Numbered from the stretch's first letter, positions 12,070 to 29,161 are shown. The stretch: DNA of 64,000 nucleotides from Plotosus lineatus (GCA_024760905.1 CM045733.1:30106001-30170000), one strand, 5' to 3'. The notes: generated by a model from the letters alone, not told the origin. Program-made: numbers and translations.

Positions 12070-12370
12070 GGTCTTTGATATCTATGTTAACGGACCTATG
12101 GGAGCATTAGTGAGGTCAGGTACTAATTTTGGGTGAGGGGTTCTGGGGTCATTCTTCCAGTTCATCCCAAATATATTCAGTTGATCTCAGGTCAGGGATC
12201 TCTCTGTGCATGTCACTCAAGTTCATCCACTCAACACATGAAACCCCGTGTGCTTATGGACCTCATTTTGTGTAAAAGGTCTTTGCTATGTTGGGTCAAG
12301 TTTGGATTCAACCCTTGGTTCCTGTGAAGGAAAACTGTAATGGTACAGTGTAAAACTGTGTTTTTCTAAC
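12070..12370. mobile_element. Degraded DNA-transposon-like repeat
   Basis: Contains phrases (GGGAGCATTAGTGAGGTCAGG, AGTTCATCCCAAATATATTC) that recur in fish genomes as a nonautonomous DNA element. Identification is from memory; class uncertain. Confidence 0.4.
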
Positions 12371-12889
12371 TTTGTTGTACCAACTGTTTGGTGAAGAAAC
12401 AGATATTGGTATGAAAGTTATATTTTTGGTCCTACAGTGAACATATTACTCATGTTTTTATGTAATTACAGCGTAAATTTAGATAGAAGTGTTGTACCAC
12501 ATTCTTTTAGTACAGACCAAGTCAAAACCCAGATGCAACAAGAGCATCTCCTTTATCTCTTTCATACCATTAGCAAACTGGCTAAATCAAATTGGCTAAT
12601 ACTTAAAAAGATACCATATCAACCTTTGGCCCAGCAGTGCATCCTTTGTTGTTATACACTGTACATGTATAATTAAAACACTGCTGGTCATCACCTACCA
12701 CTTCTTGTTATAATATTAATTATCCAGGACCTGAATAATTATTAATAACACTGTCTATTAAACTTTAGAGATAACCTTCAAGACGTTCACATCCTACTTA
12801 TGACTCTATTTCCATGTCAGCATTAATGTTGTTAATGTTGTAGTACAAGATATTTTTACACATTTTTCATACATTTATAAACTATGAGG

Positions 12890-13205
12890 CTGAATCATTT
12901 ATCCATTCCGATTTATCCTTACTAAGGGTCACAGAGGCCGGCATCCTTCCCAGCTAACTTTGGGCAAAGGTGGGGTACATCCTGAACAGCTCACTAAATC
13001 ATTACAGGACATACAGACAGAAAACCATTCACACTCACATTTACACCTCGGGGTAATCAAGAATATCCAAATGTGGAAGGAAACCAGAGCACCTGGAGCA
13101 CATGCAAACTTCACAAAAAACACCCTCACCAGGAACGCAGGTCAAACCTAGTACTTTCTTGCTGTGAGGCAAATGTAGTAACCACTATTCCCTGTGCTGC
13201 TAGAA
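12890..13205 (-). mobile_element. SINE family C, minus copy
   Basis: Tail near 12,900-12,990 (GGTCACAGAGGCCGGCATCC), central part, and head near 13,140-13,200 reading on the minus strand as a tRNA-like segment with degenerate B box. Confidence 0.6.
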
Positions 13206-13375
13206 GCTGAATCAGAATGTGCACAAATGAAGAGCATCCTAGCAGCAATAAGTGTTAAATATGTGAAATGAAATGAAATGAAATACAAGAGAAAAAACAG
13301 AACAAACTATTAAATAAAAGAACAATAGCTACATCAGGACATCTAACAAAAGACATACAGAGGCTTGTTTTTCCA

Positions 13376-17799
<4,424 letters not shown>

Positions 17800-18180
17800 G
17801 GTGTATTGTGTGTGTATGTGAGAAAGTTTTTGAAAAGAATATGTTTCTGTCGTTGTGTGTTTGTATGAAAAGAAGAGAGAGCGATAAAAGTTGGTTTAAA
17901 CTCTAGACCTGTGAGCACTCACTGGTTTGCCCTCCTCCTCTTCTGAGTACAGAGATGTGGCTTTTGCTATTTACAGCAGCAGTAATAATAGAACTGCAGT
18001 CAGTTACAAAGAGCGCACAACTCTCAGCTTACAACGTCGCCGTCGTATGAGGTCTGTGTTAGAAAATAAGGAGTCATTTTATGATGATATATTACCACAG
18101 ATTATGTGTGGTATAATTAGTCTTTCTTAAAAAAAACATAAACAATAAGTAAAATGGGCTTGGTATATAGTATATTATTT

Positions 18181-18539
18181 GGGGCAGTGGTGGTTTCGTG
18201 GTATAGGGCGCTGGATCACTGATCCAAAGGTTGGGGGTTCGAGTCCCACTCTCCACAAGGTTGTCACTGTCCCCCCCAGTGCGGCGAACTGGGTTATCAA
18301 AGGCGGGCCATGTCTGTCACTGTCTATGGTGAGAGGCATGTAAAAGAACCATTGCTGACTTTCGTAACGAGTAGCTGCAAAGCCGTCAGCGTGTTTCTGT
18401 CCCTTGCTAAAAAGGGTTGTGACAGGAAGGGCATCCGACGTAAAAACCTCTGCCGAATCAAATGTGCGAATCAGATGATTGATTGATCGCTGTGGCGACT
18501 CCCGAGTAAAAAGGGAAAAAGCCGAAAGGAAGACAGACA
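18181..18539 (+). mobile_element. SINE, tail type A (full), with target-site duplication
   Basis: Complete head, body and RTE-like tail. Flanks ATATAGTATATTATTT (18,165-18,180) and ATATAGTAAATTATTT (18,540-18,555) differ by one base. Confidence 0.9.
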
Positions 18540-18720
18540 ATATAGTAAATTATTTATATAGCACATATACAACTGCAGGAGTGGACCCAAACAATTTTTG
18601 TATATGGAAGATATTTAATATATTTAGGAATATATTTTGGTAAATTTTTCTCTAAGCCACTAAAACTGAGTTATGATGAAAGTTTTCACAAAACTTTTGG
18701 AGACAGGGAGCATATACTAG

Positions 18721-20660
18721 CACACTGCCCTCCACAATTATTTCCACCCCTGGGTAAGATGTGCTAAAATCCTTAAAATAAATGATTTTTTTATTCTTAT
18801 TATTACGATTGCAGAAGCTACTCTTACACTGAAATTTGTAGAAAAATGTAACTTTCAACTCAAGTGAATTTTAAGAGGGGGAACAATCCCTGACTAAGAA
18901 ATAATTATTTTTCATAAAATCCCCTGTAGGGCAGGGGTGGCCTAGTGGTATAGGTGCTGGATCACCGATCTTAAGGTTGGGGATTCAAGCTCTACTCACC
19001 ACAGATTGTTACTGTCGTTCCCCCCCCCCCCCCCCCCCCAGTGCAGCTAACTGGGTTATCAAAGGCCGGCCATGTCTCTCACTGTCCATGGTGTGAGGCT
19101 GTAAAAGAACCATTGCTGACTTTCGACAAGAGTAGCTGCAAAGCCGTCAGCGTGTTTCCGCCCTGCGATGGCCTGGCGAGCTGTCCAGGGTGTACTATGC
19201 CCTTGCCTGGAGTTGGCTGGGATGGGTGCCAAGTTCACTGCAACCCTAATTAGGATTGAGCGGTTACAGAAAATGAACTGAACTGAAAATCACCTGTTCC
19301 ACAATCATTGACACACCTGACAATTCCTAAAAAAATTCATGTAATTGAAGTATTTCTGTTGTTTCTACAGTAGTTTACCAAAGTTGATCAGAGAATCAAT
19401 GAATATTTAATCAGAAATTCATCACTTCCTGTTTCCCTGGGGTTTAAATGTGGCGTGATACAGAGGCCAATTCTCTTATCCACTCTTCAATCTTCAATAT
19501 GGGAAAGACAAAAGAACACACCATTCAAGTAAGGCAGATGTGTGTCGACCTTCACAAGTCAGGCAGTGGCTACAACAAAATAGCCACTCACCTGCACCTG
19601 CCCACATCTACTGTCACTGTACTGGAACAGTGGTAAACAAGTCTGGACGAGGACACGTGGTTATTTTGCCACTACACACAGTGAGAAGGATGGTAAGAGA
19701 AACAAAAAGTTCTCCAAAGCTCACCATTAAAGAATCACAACAAATGGCAGCATCTTGGGGTCACAAAGTCTCCAAACCAACCATCAGGTGCCATCAACAT
19801 GCCAACAAGCTGTTTGGGATGCATACCCAGTAAAAATCTTTTTTCACTCACAATCATAAACACAAATTCCTGGAGTTCACTGAATGGGAACATGTGCTTT
19901 GGTCAGATGAGACCAAGAAAGAGCCTTTTGGCAACAAACACAAAGTGGGTCTGGCGGAACAGAAACAATGAGTATGCAGAAAAGCACCTCATACCCACTG
20001 TGAAGTATGGGGGGGAGGATCGGTGATGCTGTGGGCCTGTTGCTCTTCCAGAGGCCCTGGGAACCTTGTTAGGATGCATGGCATCATGAACGTTTTGAAA
20101 TACCATAATATTTTTAATCAAAATCTCGTGGTTTCCACCTGAAAGTTGAAGATGGGTCATCACTGGATCTCTCAGCAAGACAGTGACCCTAAACATGTGG
20201 CCAAATCTACACAGAAACGCTCCACCACACACAGAATTAGGCTCCTCCCATGGGCATCTCAGTCCGCAGAGCTCGACCCATTGAATAGCTGATCAGAGTA
20301 CAGAGGACAGGACTCAGGTCACTGAATGATTTGGAGAGATTGTGCAGAAAGGAATGTCCTTCTGTATTCTCCCAACTCGTGAAACATTACAGGAGAAGAT
20401 TAGGTGCTGTTGTGTTGGCAAAAAGAGGTTGTACAAAGTATTAACATCAGGGGTGCTAATAATTGTACTACACATGATTTGAAGTAATGTGAATTATTTC
20501 TTAATGTGATTTTTTTTCCCCACTGAATAAATGCACTTGAATTAAAGTTGGATTTTTCTCTTTTTGTTTTGGTCCTATATTATTTAGAAAGAAATTGAAT
20601 TTATTAGAAGTGGAGGAACAGATCCTAATTGGGGTGCCAATAATTAATGAGGGCAATGTA
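18721..20660 (+). pseudogene. Tc1-like transposon, inactive, with a nested SINE
   Basis: Terminal inverted repeats around ACTGCCCTCCACAATTATT (left) and the reverse complement of AATAATTAATGAGGGCAATG (right). Transposase starts MGKTKEHTIQVRQMCVDLHK near 19,499 and continues through KSSPKLTIKES, VLWSDE and SQQDSDPKHVAKST in broken frames with stops. Confidence 0.85.
18928..19285 (+). mobile_element. SINE, tail type B, nested in Tc1
   Basis: Head GTGGCCTAGTGGTATAGG, a poly-C expansion (about 19 C) in the body, and tail B. Flanked by AAAATCCCCTGT (18,916-18,927) and AAAATCACCTGT (19,286-19,297). Confidence 0.9.
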
Positions 20661-21667
20661 ACAAAAAAATACTGATAGTCATGCAGTTTCTATGGAATCT
20701 TAACAAGAAGCTGTTTGAGTAATCTTGAAAGGTCAAATCCTAGCCACTTTTAAATGAGATGTTTTTCCTGCTGATTTGGTCATATACACAAACTATATAG
20801 TAAATTGTAAGATGAATGTGTGGATAATAAGAAAAATGTCGTGTTTGCTACATTATCTATACTGCATGCCGATGGTCGTGGTGGTGGTGGGCAGTACCTT
20901 AGCCTGTATAACTGATAAATACTGCAGGAAAATTGCATGTTTTTGTTTTCTTTCTTTCCCATATTTACTGTCGTTAGATTCGACTTGCCTTCTTTTTCAC
21001 AATTTATTTTGTAATAATGGCATTAAGAATGTTGCAAAATTATTTTTCAAAAAAAGGCAAAACTCTCACAATAGCATGTTTAAGGCATTGAAATTTAATT
21101 AAATCAGGGGCAGTTCTTTATAGAAAGCTCACACTCAGTGTATTTACTCATACACAAGTCCAGTGTAAAGGCAGAGTGACAAGTCCAGGTGTACACACTG
21201 CATAATGACAAGTGTTCTCATATTACCCATTTGGCTGAGTGCCAGAGGGAAACCTTTGCAATTGAACAATATGGCATGCTGTTTGACATGTTGAACTAAT
21301 CAGGATAAATGTCAGTACATGTAAATAAAATCTGAGATTTGAAACATCAAATCAAAATAATTGACAAACAACAGATTTTGCACCAAAGCATTGCACATAA
21401 ATAGAATAAAATAAAAAGTGGCAGAATGAAAAACAGAATGTACATCAGAGCTTGGTATAAATTATTCTTTTCAGTCGAAAATATTTCATGTATTTAAATG
21501 ATGTGATTTGGGTACGGAAAGGAACACAAGAGTTATTTTCAGGCCACTGTAAAGTTATTTAATCTGCAGCTCTCTTTACCAGCATACACATGGCATGTGC
21601 AAAAGTTAAAAACAGACTTGCTAAGCTTGCTGTACTGAAGTAGCATCAGAAGAGCACTGAACACTTT
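20661..21667. other. No recognisable feature
   Basis: AT-rich intergenic sequence without a supported gene or repeat. Confidence 0.4.
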
Positions 21668-21684
21668 AAACTCATTGCTTAGCT

Positions 21685-21985
21685 GCTTCTTCTTTTCCTT
21701 TCGGCTTTTCCCTTCAGGGGTCGCCACAGCGAATCATCTGCCTCCATCTCACCCTATTGTTTGCATCTTCTTCTCTTACACCAACGACCTTCATGTCCTC
21801 CTTCACCACATCCATGAATCGTCTCTTTGGTCTTCCTCTAGGCCTTTTGCCTGGTAGTTCCAGCCTCAGCATCCTATTACCAATATACTCACTATCCCTC
21901 CTCTATACATGTTCCATTAACATCCTCAAGGCAAACACTGCATCTGTGGTGCTCTTTCTTGGCATGAAACCAAACTGTTGTTCAC
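21685..21985 (-). mobile_element. RTE LINE fragment, internally deleted, with target-site duplication
   Basis: RTE 3' end (about 225 bases) joined to an upstream RTE piece (GTGGTGCTCTTTCTTGGCAT), skipping about 0.8 kb present in the copy at 23,730-26,777. Flanked by perfect AAACTCATTGCTTAGCT at 21,668-21,684 and 21,986-22,002. Confidence 0.92.
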
Positions 21986-22112
21986 AAACTCATTGCTTAG
22001 CTATGAATCTTAAAGCTCATTATAATGTAAATTATTCAGTAGCCTCAGTTAAATTGCTAAGAAACTTATGAGAGTGAGGAATGTGAGGAAAGATTCTCCA
22101 GTGCCCTTAGAT

Positions 22113-23064
22113 CAGTGCTTCTAAAATAGTGCGAGCCCCCCCACCCCACCCCCGCGGGGTATGATGCTGGGGAACATGCTTTTCTGGAGTAGTGTATGAG
22201 AATTAGGTGTAATTGCACCTCCACTCCAGTAGTTGGTAGTGGCGCTTTCATTGTCGCGCTATGGTGTACCGGTTTTTCCGCACGAGCAAACGATATGAAG
22301 TGCATAAAACAACCCCTCAAAAAAACAAGACAGGAAAATTTCTAACAGGAACCAAGAGAAAGGTGGAGACAGATGGAGATATTAAGACATCAGTAAGTTA
22401 AATGAGTTCAAATAAGGATTTTTTTTTTATTATTATTTCAGGCCCATTGGTGCACTGTAAATCTTTTCTGTTACAGATTTAAAGACAATATTAATCAAGT
22501 TTTTCTTTATTGTAAGTTGAACTATATTTCTTTATATTTTGTTTTTAATGTTAATAAAGATTGATACAATGTTATGCAGAGGTATACTAATAACAATTTT
22601 ATATACAAATAATACTACTTATAGTGTGGCAGTGGTGGTCTAGTGGTAAAGGGTGCTGGATCACTGATCCAAAGGTTGGGGGTTCGAGTCCCACTCTCCA
22701 CAAGGTTGTCACTGTCCTCCCCAGTGCAGCTAACTGGGTTATCAAAGGCCGGCCATGTTTCTCACTGTCTATGGTGTGAGGCATGTAAAAGAACCATTGC
22801 TGACTTTCGACAAGAGTAGGCTGCAAAGTCGTCGGCGTGTTTCCGCCCTGTGATGGCCTGGCGAGCTGTCCAGGGTGTACTCTGCCCTCGCCCGAAGTTG
22901 GCTGGGATGGGCGCCAGCCTCGCCTTGACCCTAATTAGGATTAAGCGGTTACAGAAAATGAACTGATGAACTGAACTACTTATAGTCACTCGTGGGGCAG
23001 TGAAGGACATGAATTTTTTTTTCTTCCTAGAGGGGGCGCCACAGAAAATAATTGCGAAGCACTG
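22113..23064. mobile_element. Nonautonomous hAT-like DNA transposon with nested SINE
   Basis: Ends CAGTGCTTCTAAAATA and (reverse complement) CAGTGCTTCGCAATTA, flanked by the 8-base duplication CCTTAGAT at 22,105-22,112 and 23,065-23,072, as expected for hAT. No transposase frame. Confidence 0.85.
22626..22974 (+). mobile_element. SINE, tail type B, nested in hAT element
   Basis: Complete head, body and tail B. Flanked by ACTACTTATAGT at 22,614-22,625 and 22,975-22,986. Confidence 0.92.
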
Positions 23065-23105
23065 CCTTAGATGAAAATGAAGGTCAAAAATTATATACTG
23101 TGCAC

Positions 23106-23110
23106 CCTCC

Positions 23111-23189
<79 letters not shown>
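23106..23189. repeat. (CT)n(CA)n microsatellite
   Basis: Compound dinucleotide tract. Confidence 0.95.
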
Positions 23190-23191
<2 letters not shown>

Positions 23192-23729
23192 TCTCTCTTA
23201 CTCTGTTGTGAAGCATATATCATCATAAGCTTTAAAGGCTGTATTATTTGTGGATTTTTAAGAAATTTCTATCAGAGATGGGGCTTTGGACTGTATTAGA
23301 TTTTTGTATAGTTTTTGAAAGGCATTATTTATCATAGTGACGACAATATTTGACATTTTGATTCATGGTATTATGGTATTATTATTGCCTTGTTTTGCTG
23401 AGATTTGTAGCTTCCGAGAGGTCTTGATTTTCTAAAATTTGAAGAAATGTCTACAATTGCTCAATATGCTCTGATGAAACTGGGATATTATTTGAATATC
23501 TGACAATATTTTAATCGATAGAAACTTTTATTATTTCTGTATAAATGCAACAAAATTATGTGTTCTCCTCTTGGTGCTTCAAAACACATTTGAAGTATAT
23601 AATGTAATACATACAATTATGTGAACAAGACAGGCAAAAGTGCATCAGTGCAAAGAAATGTTTAAATGCAATAATTTTCTATAATCGAGGTTGCAATGCT
23701 TATTGGTAGTAGAATTACATTGATATCAC

Positions 23730-26700
23730 TTCTTCTCCTTTCAGCTTTTTCCTTCAGGGGTCGTCACAGCGAATCATCTGCCTCCATCTCACCCTATCAT
23801 TTTGCATCTTCTTCTCTTATACCAGCGACCTTCATGTCCTGCTTCACTACATCCATGAATCGTCTCTTTGGTCTTCCTCTAGGCTTTCTGCCTGGTAGTT
23901 CCAACCTCAGCATCCTACTACCAATATACTCACTATCCTTCCTCTGTACATGTCCAAACCATCTCAATCTAGCCTCTCTGACTTTGTCTCCAAAACCTCT
24001 TACATGTGCTGTCCCTCTGATGTGCTCATTCCTGATCCTATCCATCCTTGTTACTCCCAAAGAGAACCTCAACATTTTCATCTCTGCTACCTCCAGCTCT
24101 GCCTCCTGTCTTCTCCCCAGGGCCACTGTTTCTAAACCATACAACATCGCTGGCCTCATCACCGTCTAGTACACTTTTCATTTCATTCTTGCCGATACCT
24201 TCCTATCACACATCACACCGGACACTTTTCTCCAACCATTCCAACCTGCCTGCACATGCTTCTTCACCTCTTTTCCACACTCTCCACTGCTCTGGATGTT
24301 CCTCTTGGGTCCTTCACGTTCATACACATGTATTCTCTCTTACTGAGGCTAAGTGTCATTCCCCTCCATTCCAGGGCATACCTCCACCTCTCTAGATTTT
24401 CCTGCACTTGTTCTTTGCTCTCACTACAGATCACAATGTCATCTGCAAACATCATAGTCCATAGAGATTCTTGTCTAACCTCTTCTGTCAGCCTGTCCAT
24501 CACCATAGCAAACAAGAAGGGGCTCAGAGCTAACCCTTGATGCAGTCCCACCTCCACCTTGAACTCTTCTGTCACACCTACAGCACACCTCACCACTGTC
24601 TTACATCTCCTATACATGTCTTGCACCACTCTAACATACTTCTCTGCCACTCCAGACTTTCTTATGCAATACAACAGTTCCTTTCTCGGCACCCTGTCAT
24701 ATGCTTTCTCCAGATCCACAAAGGCACAATGCAGCTCCTTCTGACCTTCTCTGTACTTCTCTATTAACATCATCAAGGCAAACACTGTATCTGTGGTGCT
24801 CTTTCTTGGCATGAAACCAAACTCTTCTTCACAAATACTGACCGCTGCCCTTAGTCTAGCTTCCACTATTCTTTCCCATAACTTCATCGTATGGCTCATC
24901 AACTTTATCCCTCTGTAGTTGCCACAACTCTGCACGTCTCTCTTGTTCTTAATAATGGGTACCATCACACTTCTCCTCCATTCCTCTGGCATCCTCTTAC
25001 TCTCTAAGACCTTGTTGAATGTTCTTGTCAGGAAATCTACTGCTACCTCTCCTAAACACTTCCATACCTCCACCGATATGTCATCAGGATCAACTGCCTT
25101 TCCATTCTTCATCCTTTTCAATGCCCTCCTCACTTCACCCTTACTAATCTTTGCTACTTCCTGGTCTTTTTTTTCTCTCTCTCATTTTCTTCATTCATCA
25201 GCTCTTCAAAGTACTCTTTCCATCTTCCCAGCATACTTCTGTCATCAGTCAATACATTTCCCTTTTTGTCCTTAATCACTCTAACTTGCTGCACATCCTT
25301 CCCATCTCTATTACTCTGCTTTGCCAACCTCTATAAATCATTTTCTCCCTCTTTACTTTCCAACCGAGCATACAAGTCATCATATGCCCTCTGTTTGGCC
25401 TTAGCCACTGCTACTTTCGCCTTACGCTTTGTCTCTCTGTACTCCTGTTTACTCTCTTCAGTCCTCTCAATGTCCCACTGCTTCTTAGCTAACCTCTTTC
25501 TTTGTACACACTCCTGCACTTCCTCATGCCACCACCAAGTCTCCTTATCTACTCTCCTTCCAGATGACACACCAAGTATTCTCCTACCTGTCTCCCTGAT
25601 CACATTTGCTGTAGTTGTCCAGTCATCTGGAAGCACTTCCTGGCCACCCAAAGCTTGTTTCAACTCCTCCTTGAAGACAACACGACACTCTTCCTTTTTC
25701 AGCTTCCACCACTTTGTCTTCTGCTCTGCCTTTGCCTTCTTCACCTTCCTCACCATCAGCGTCATCCTGCACACCACCATCCTATGCTGTTTGACAACAC
25801 TCTCACCCGTTACTACTTTGCAGTCACTGACTTCCTTCAAATTACATCGCCTGCACAAGATGTAGTCTACTTGTTTGCTCCTATCTCCGCTTTTATAAGT
25901 CACCCTATGCTACTGTCTCTTCTGGAAGAAAGTATTCACCACAGCTATTTCCATCCTTTTTGGAAAATCGATCAACATCTGTCCTTCTGCTTTTCTCTCC
26001 TGGATACCAAACCTACCCATCACTTCCTCGTCCCCTCTGTTTCCTGCACCAACATGTCCGTTGAAGTCTGCACCAATGACCACTCTTTCACCTCTGGGGG
26101 TACGCTGCATCACTTCATCTAACTCACTCCAAAATCTCTCCTTCTCTTCTAGCTCTCATCCTGCCTGTGGGGCATAAGCACTAACAACATTGACCATCAC
26201 GCCTTCAATTTCTAAATTGAGACTCATCACTCTGTCTGACATTCTTTTCACTTCTAGAACATTCCTGATAAACCCCTCCTTCAAGATGACTCCTCCATTT
26301 CTCTTTCCATCCACACCATGAAAAAACAGCTTAAACCCTGCTCCTAAGCTTCTAGCCTTACTACCTTTCCACTTGGTCTCCTGAACACACAGTATGTCCA
26401 CCTTCCTCCTCTGCATCATGTCAGCCAGCTCTCAACCTTTTTCTTTCATAGTTCCAACATTTAAAGTCCCTACTTTCAGTTCTAGACTCATGCCTTTCCT
26501 CTTCTCTCTCTGCCTACGGACACGCCTCCCTCCTCCTCTTCTTCTTCGACATCTTCGACCAACAGTAGTCCAATTTCCACCAGCACTGATGGTGGTCGTT
26601 GTTAACCCGGGCCTCGACCGATCCAGTATGAAATTCTTTGTTGTGATTAGCATATTTTATTTGCCATTTGTTTTACGCCGGATGCCCTGCCTGACGCAAC

Positions 26701-26777
26701 CCTCTGCATTTATCTGGGCTTGGGACCGGCGTGAAGGAGAGACACTAGTTTGTGCCCCCACCCTTCACGGCTGCATT
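23730..26777 (-). mobile_element. RTE-clade LINE, near full length (3.05 kb), with 17-base target-site duplication
   Basis: Minus strand, 5' to 3': about 140 bases of untranslated 5' sequence, then apurinic endonuclease motifs (VGTLNVGTMKEKG, LCVQETKWKG, VVSAYAPQAG, VIGADFNGHVG, VDYILCRRCNL). A linker leads to reverse transcriptase (NGKAVDPDDISVEVW, NYRGIKLMSHTMKLW, FVDLEKAYDRVPRKEL, MMFADDIVICSES) and the C-terminal RPKRRFMDVV. Several stops and frameshifts (for example after KEKG, after APQAG, near 25,160-25,330 and 24,264) mean it is inactive. Flanks AATTACATTGATATCAC (23,713-23,729) and AATTAAATTGATATCAC (26,778-26,794) differ by one base. Confidence 0.95.
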
Positions 26778-26794
26778 AATTAAATTGATATCAC

Positions 26795-28069
26795 CTTTCT
26801 TCAAAAAGAAAATCAAATATATGGTGAGAAGATTGTGTAGAGATGTGTTTTGCTCTGGAAATGTAATGGGTCTCTGCAGTGTCCTGGAATGAGGGAAGAT
26901 GTCAGTCAGTGATTTTCTGTGTTGTGTTGATGATCCTCTGTTGAACTTCTCAGTTTGTACACTTTATACACTTTGAGGCAGAATGTCAAGATGCTCTAAA
27001 GCCACCAGTCTATCAAAAATGGATTTTCTTCAGGATTTAGAGAACATTCGGACATTGATCTCCCTTAACATGATATTGGAAGGCTAATAGACTCTGAACT
27101 CATGCTTGCCTCATCATATTTGTATTCCCTTTTTTACTTGTTATTCAGTCGTTCTTTTATCTCTTACTTAATTTGGAGTTTTCTTACTGTAATTCCAAAA
27201 GTAAATTTATCATTGCAGTGGAGCAGGAACCTAAGCTTGGCTCATATACATACCATGCTACGCATTAATCAGTGCACGGAACACCAGTCACCTCATCCAT
27301 CAGGCTAATGACAGGCAAATCAAAGTGCAAACACATTATCAGCAATTACATAGTCTGTGTGCTACCATAGGGGAAGTTTTAAGTTTCTCTTTCTGGCTTT
27401 TCCCCAATGACATTATTTTTGACTTTGCCAAGGTGTTGCACGCATCCAGGTCACCAATACAGAACAATTTTGCTTGGTACAAGGACTGTGCAATTCCAGA
27501 TTGAGCTTTCCTTTTCAGTGTATCCCAAAATCACTGAAAAGGAAACCACAATGCACATGTGCACAGTCCTTGCAAATTAATTTATTTTTGTAACATGTTC
27601 TGACAACATTTTTGAGACTAAATTTTTTTTTTTGCTTACTTTTTGAAATGTTGTAATTGCCAAAAAATAATAATAATTCTTAGCTGGATCATTGAGGTTT
27701 TCTTGAACCATTTAGTTCAAAGTTTGTATTTAGTGTGATCCATTGGTGAAAATTTCTTCTCTGATTTTTGTTTTTTTTTTCTTTAAAGTTGATTTTCATT
27801 AACCTGTTTAGTGGGAGTTTACATTTATTTTGTCCCATTTGGTGTTTAAAGCAAATACAACTCCATTTAAAGCTTGAGTTACCACGAGGACCTTAATAAC
27901 CACAAACAAAATACACATTCAGACTCATGTGTAAATAATATTTACAAGGTTTTTTTTCCTCTGACTGTATAATAGTCGAATTCACTGAACTCAATGAACA
28001 ACCAGGGCCCTTCAGCACCTGCTCAGTAGGCCCAGTCTGTCCTTCAACTGTGACATGGTATAAAATAAT
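26795..28069. other. No recognisable feature
   Basis: Intergenic, AT-rich. A short inverted pair of CACTGAAAAGGA-like segments occurs near 27,510-27,545 but no gene was seen. Confidence 0.4.
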
Positions 28070-28196
28070 TCATTTATTCATGAAATTTCTAAACCGCCTA
28101 CTCTTAATCAGGGTCACATGGAGACTGGTGCCTATCAGCCAACTCTGGGCAAGGGCAGAATATAACCTGGACAACTTGCTAGGCCATCGCAGGGAG
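28070..28196 (-). mobile_element. SINE tail B fragment
   Basis: Only the tail (CTCTTAATCAGGGTCACATG ... CAACTTGCTAGGCCATCGCA) on the minus strand. Confidence 0.7.
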
Positions 28197-28311
28197 CAAA
28201 ATAATTACAAAAAAATGTTCACTTGAATCTGTATTTATCTGAATCTGTGTTCATTTCTAACAGGAAAACGCCACAAAGCAGAGATTAAACTCATTGTTTT
28301 ATTAATACTAA

Positions 28312-28676
28312 GAGGAGCAGTGGTGGCTTGGTGGTAAAAGGTGCTGGATCGCTGATCCTAAGATTGGGGGTTCGAGTCCCACTCTCCACAAGGTTGTCAC
28401 TCCCCACCCCACCCCCCACCCCCCACGCTAACTGGGTTATCAAAGGGCGGCCATGTCTCTCACTGTCTATTGTGTGAGGTTCATGTAAAAGAACCATTGC
28501 TGACTTTCAACAAGAGTATGCTGCATAGCCGTCAGTGTGTTTCTGTCCCTTGCTAAAAGGGTTGTGTCAGGAAGGGCATCCGATGTAAAAACCTATGCCC
28601 AATCAAACATGCGAATCATAGATTCACTGTGGCGACCCCTGAGAAAAAAAAGGGAACAGCCAAAGGAAAAGAAGAA
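28312..28676 (+). mobile_element. SINE, tail type A
   Basis: Head GTGGTGGCTTGGTGGTAAAA with GGTTCGAGTCC, poly-C expanded body, and RTE-like tail AGGGCATCCGATGTAAAAAC ... CACTGTGGCGACCCCTGAG. Confidence 0.9.
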
Positions 28677-28795
28677 GTTTAATTAATAGAAAGAAAATAT
28701 ATAAAGCTTTTTGTTATGCTACTAAGATTTGGGAACAAACTTTTTAGTTGGAGAATTGACCCGTAGCATTAAGTGATATTACCATTTACCACTAC

Positions 28796-29148
28796 CTGTC
28801 TGTCTGTCTGTCTTCCTTTCGGCTTTTTCCCTTTTACTCGGGAGTCGTCACAGCAAATCATCTGATTCGCACGTTTGATTTGGCAGAGGTTTTTACGTCG
28901 GATGCCCTTCCTGTCACAACCTTTTTAGCAGGGGACAGACACACCCTGACGGCTTTGCAGCTACTCTTTACAAAAGTCAGCAAAGGTTCTTTTACATGCC
29001 TCTCATCATAGACAGTGAGAGACATGGCCGGTCTTTGATAACCCAGTTAGCTGCACTGGAGGGGGACAGTGACAACCTTGTGGGGACTCGAACCCCCAGC
29101 CTTAGGATCAGCGATCCTGTGCCCTAACCACTAGACCACCACTGCCCA
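28796..29148 (-). mobile_element. SINE, tail type A, minus copy with target-site duplication
   Basis: Full element; CATTTACCACTAC at 28,783-28,795 and 29,149-29,161. Confidence 0.9.
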
Positions 29149-29161
29149 CATTTACCACTAC

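Noticed and set aside
17927..18130. 67-codon plus-strand frame divergent from the FRMD-tail gene
   Set aside because: Low-complexity Ser/Arg composition and no supporting context; more likely 5' flanking sequence of the minus-strand gene.
25266..26122. Long plus-strand frames of 199 and 155 codons
   Set aside because: Antisense to the RTE endonuclease and linker on the minus strand.
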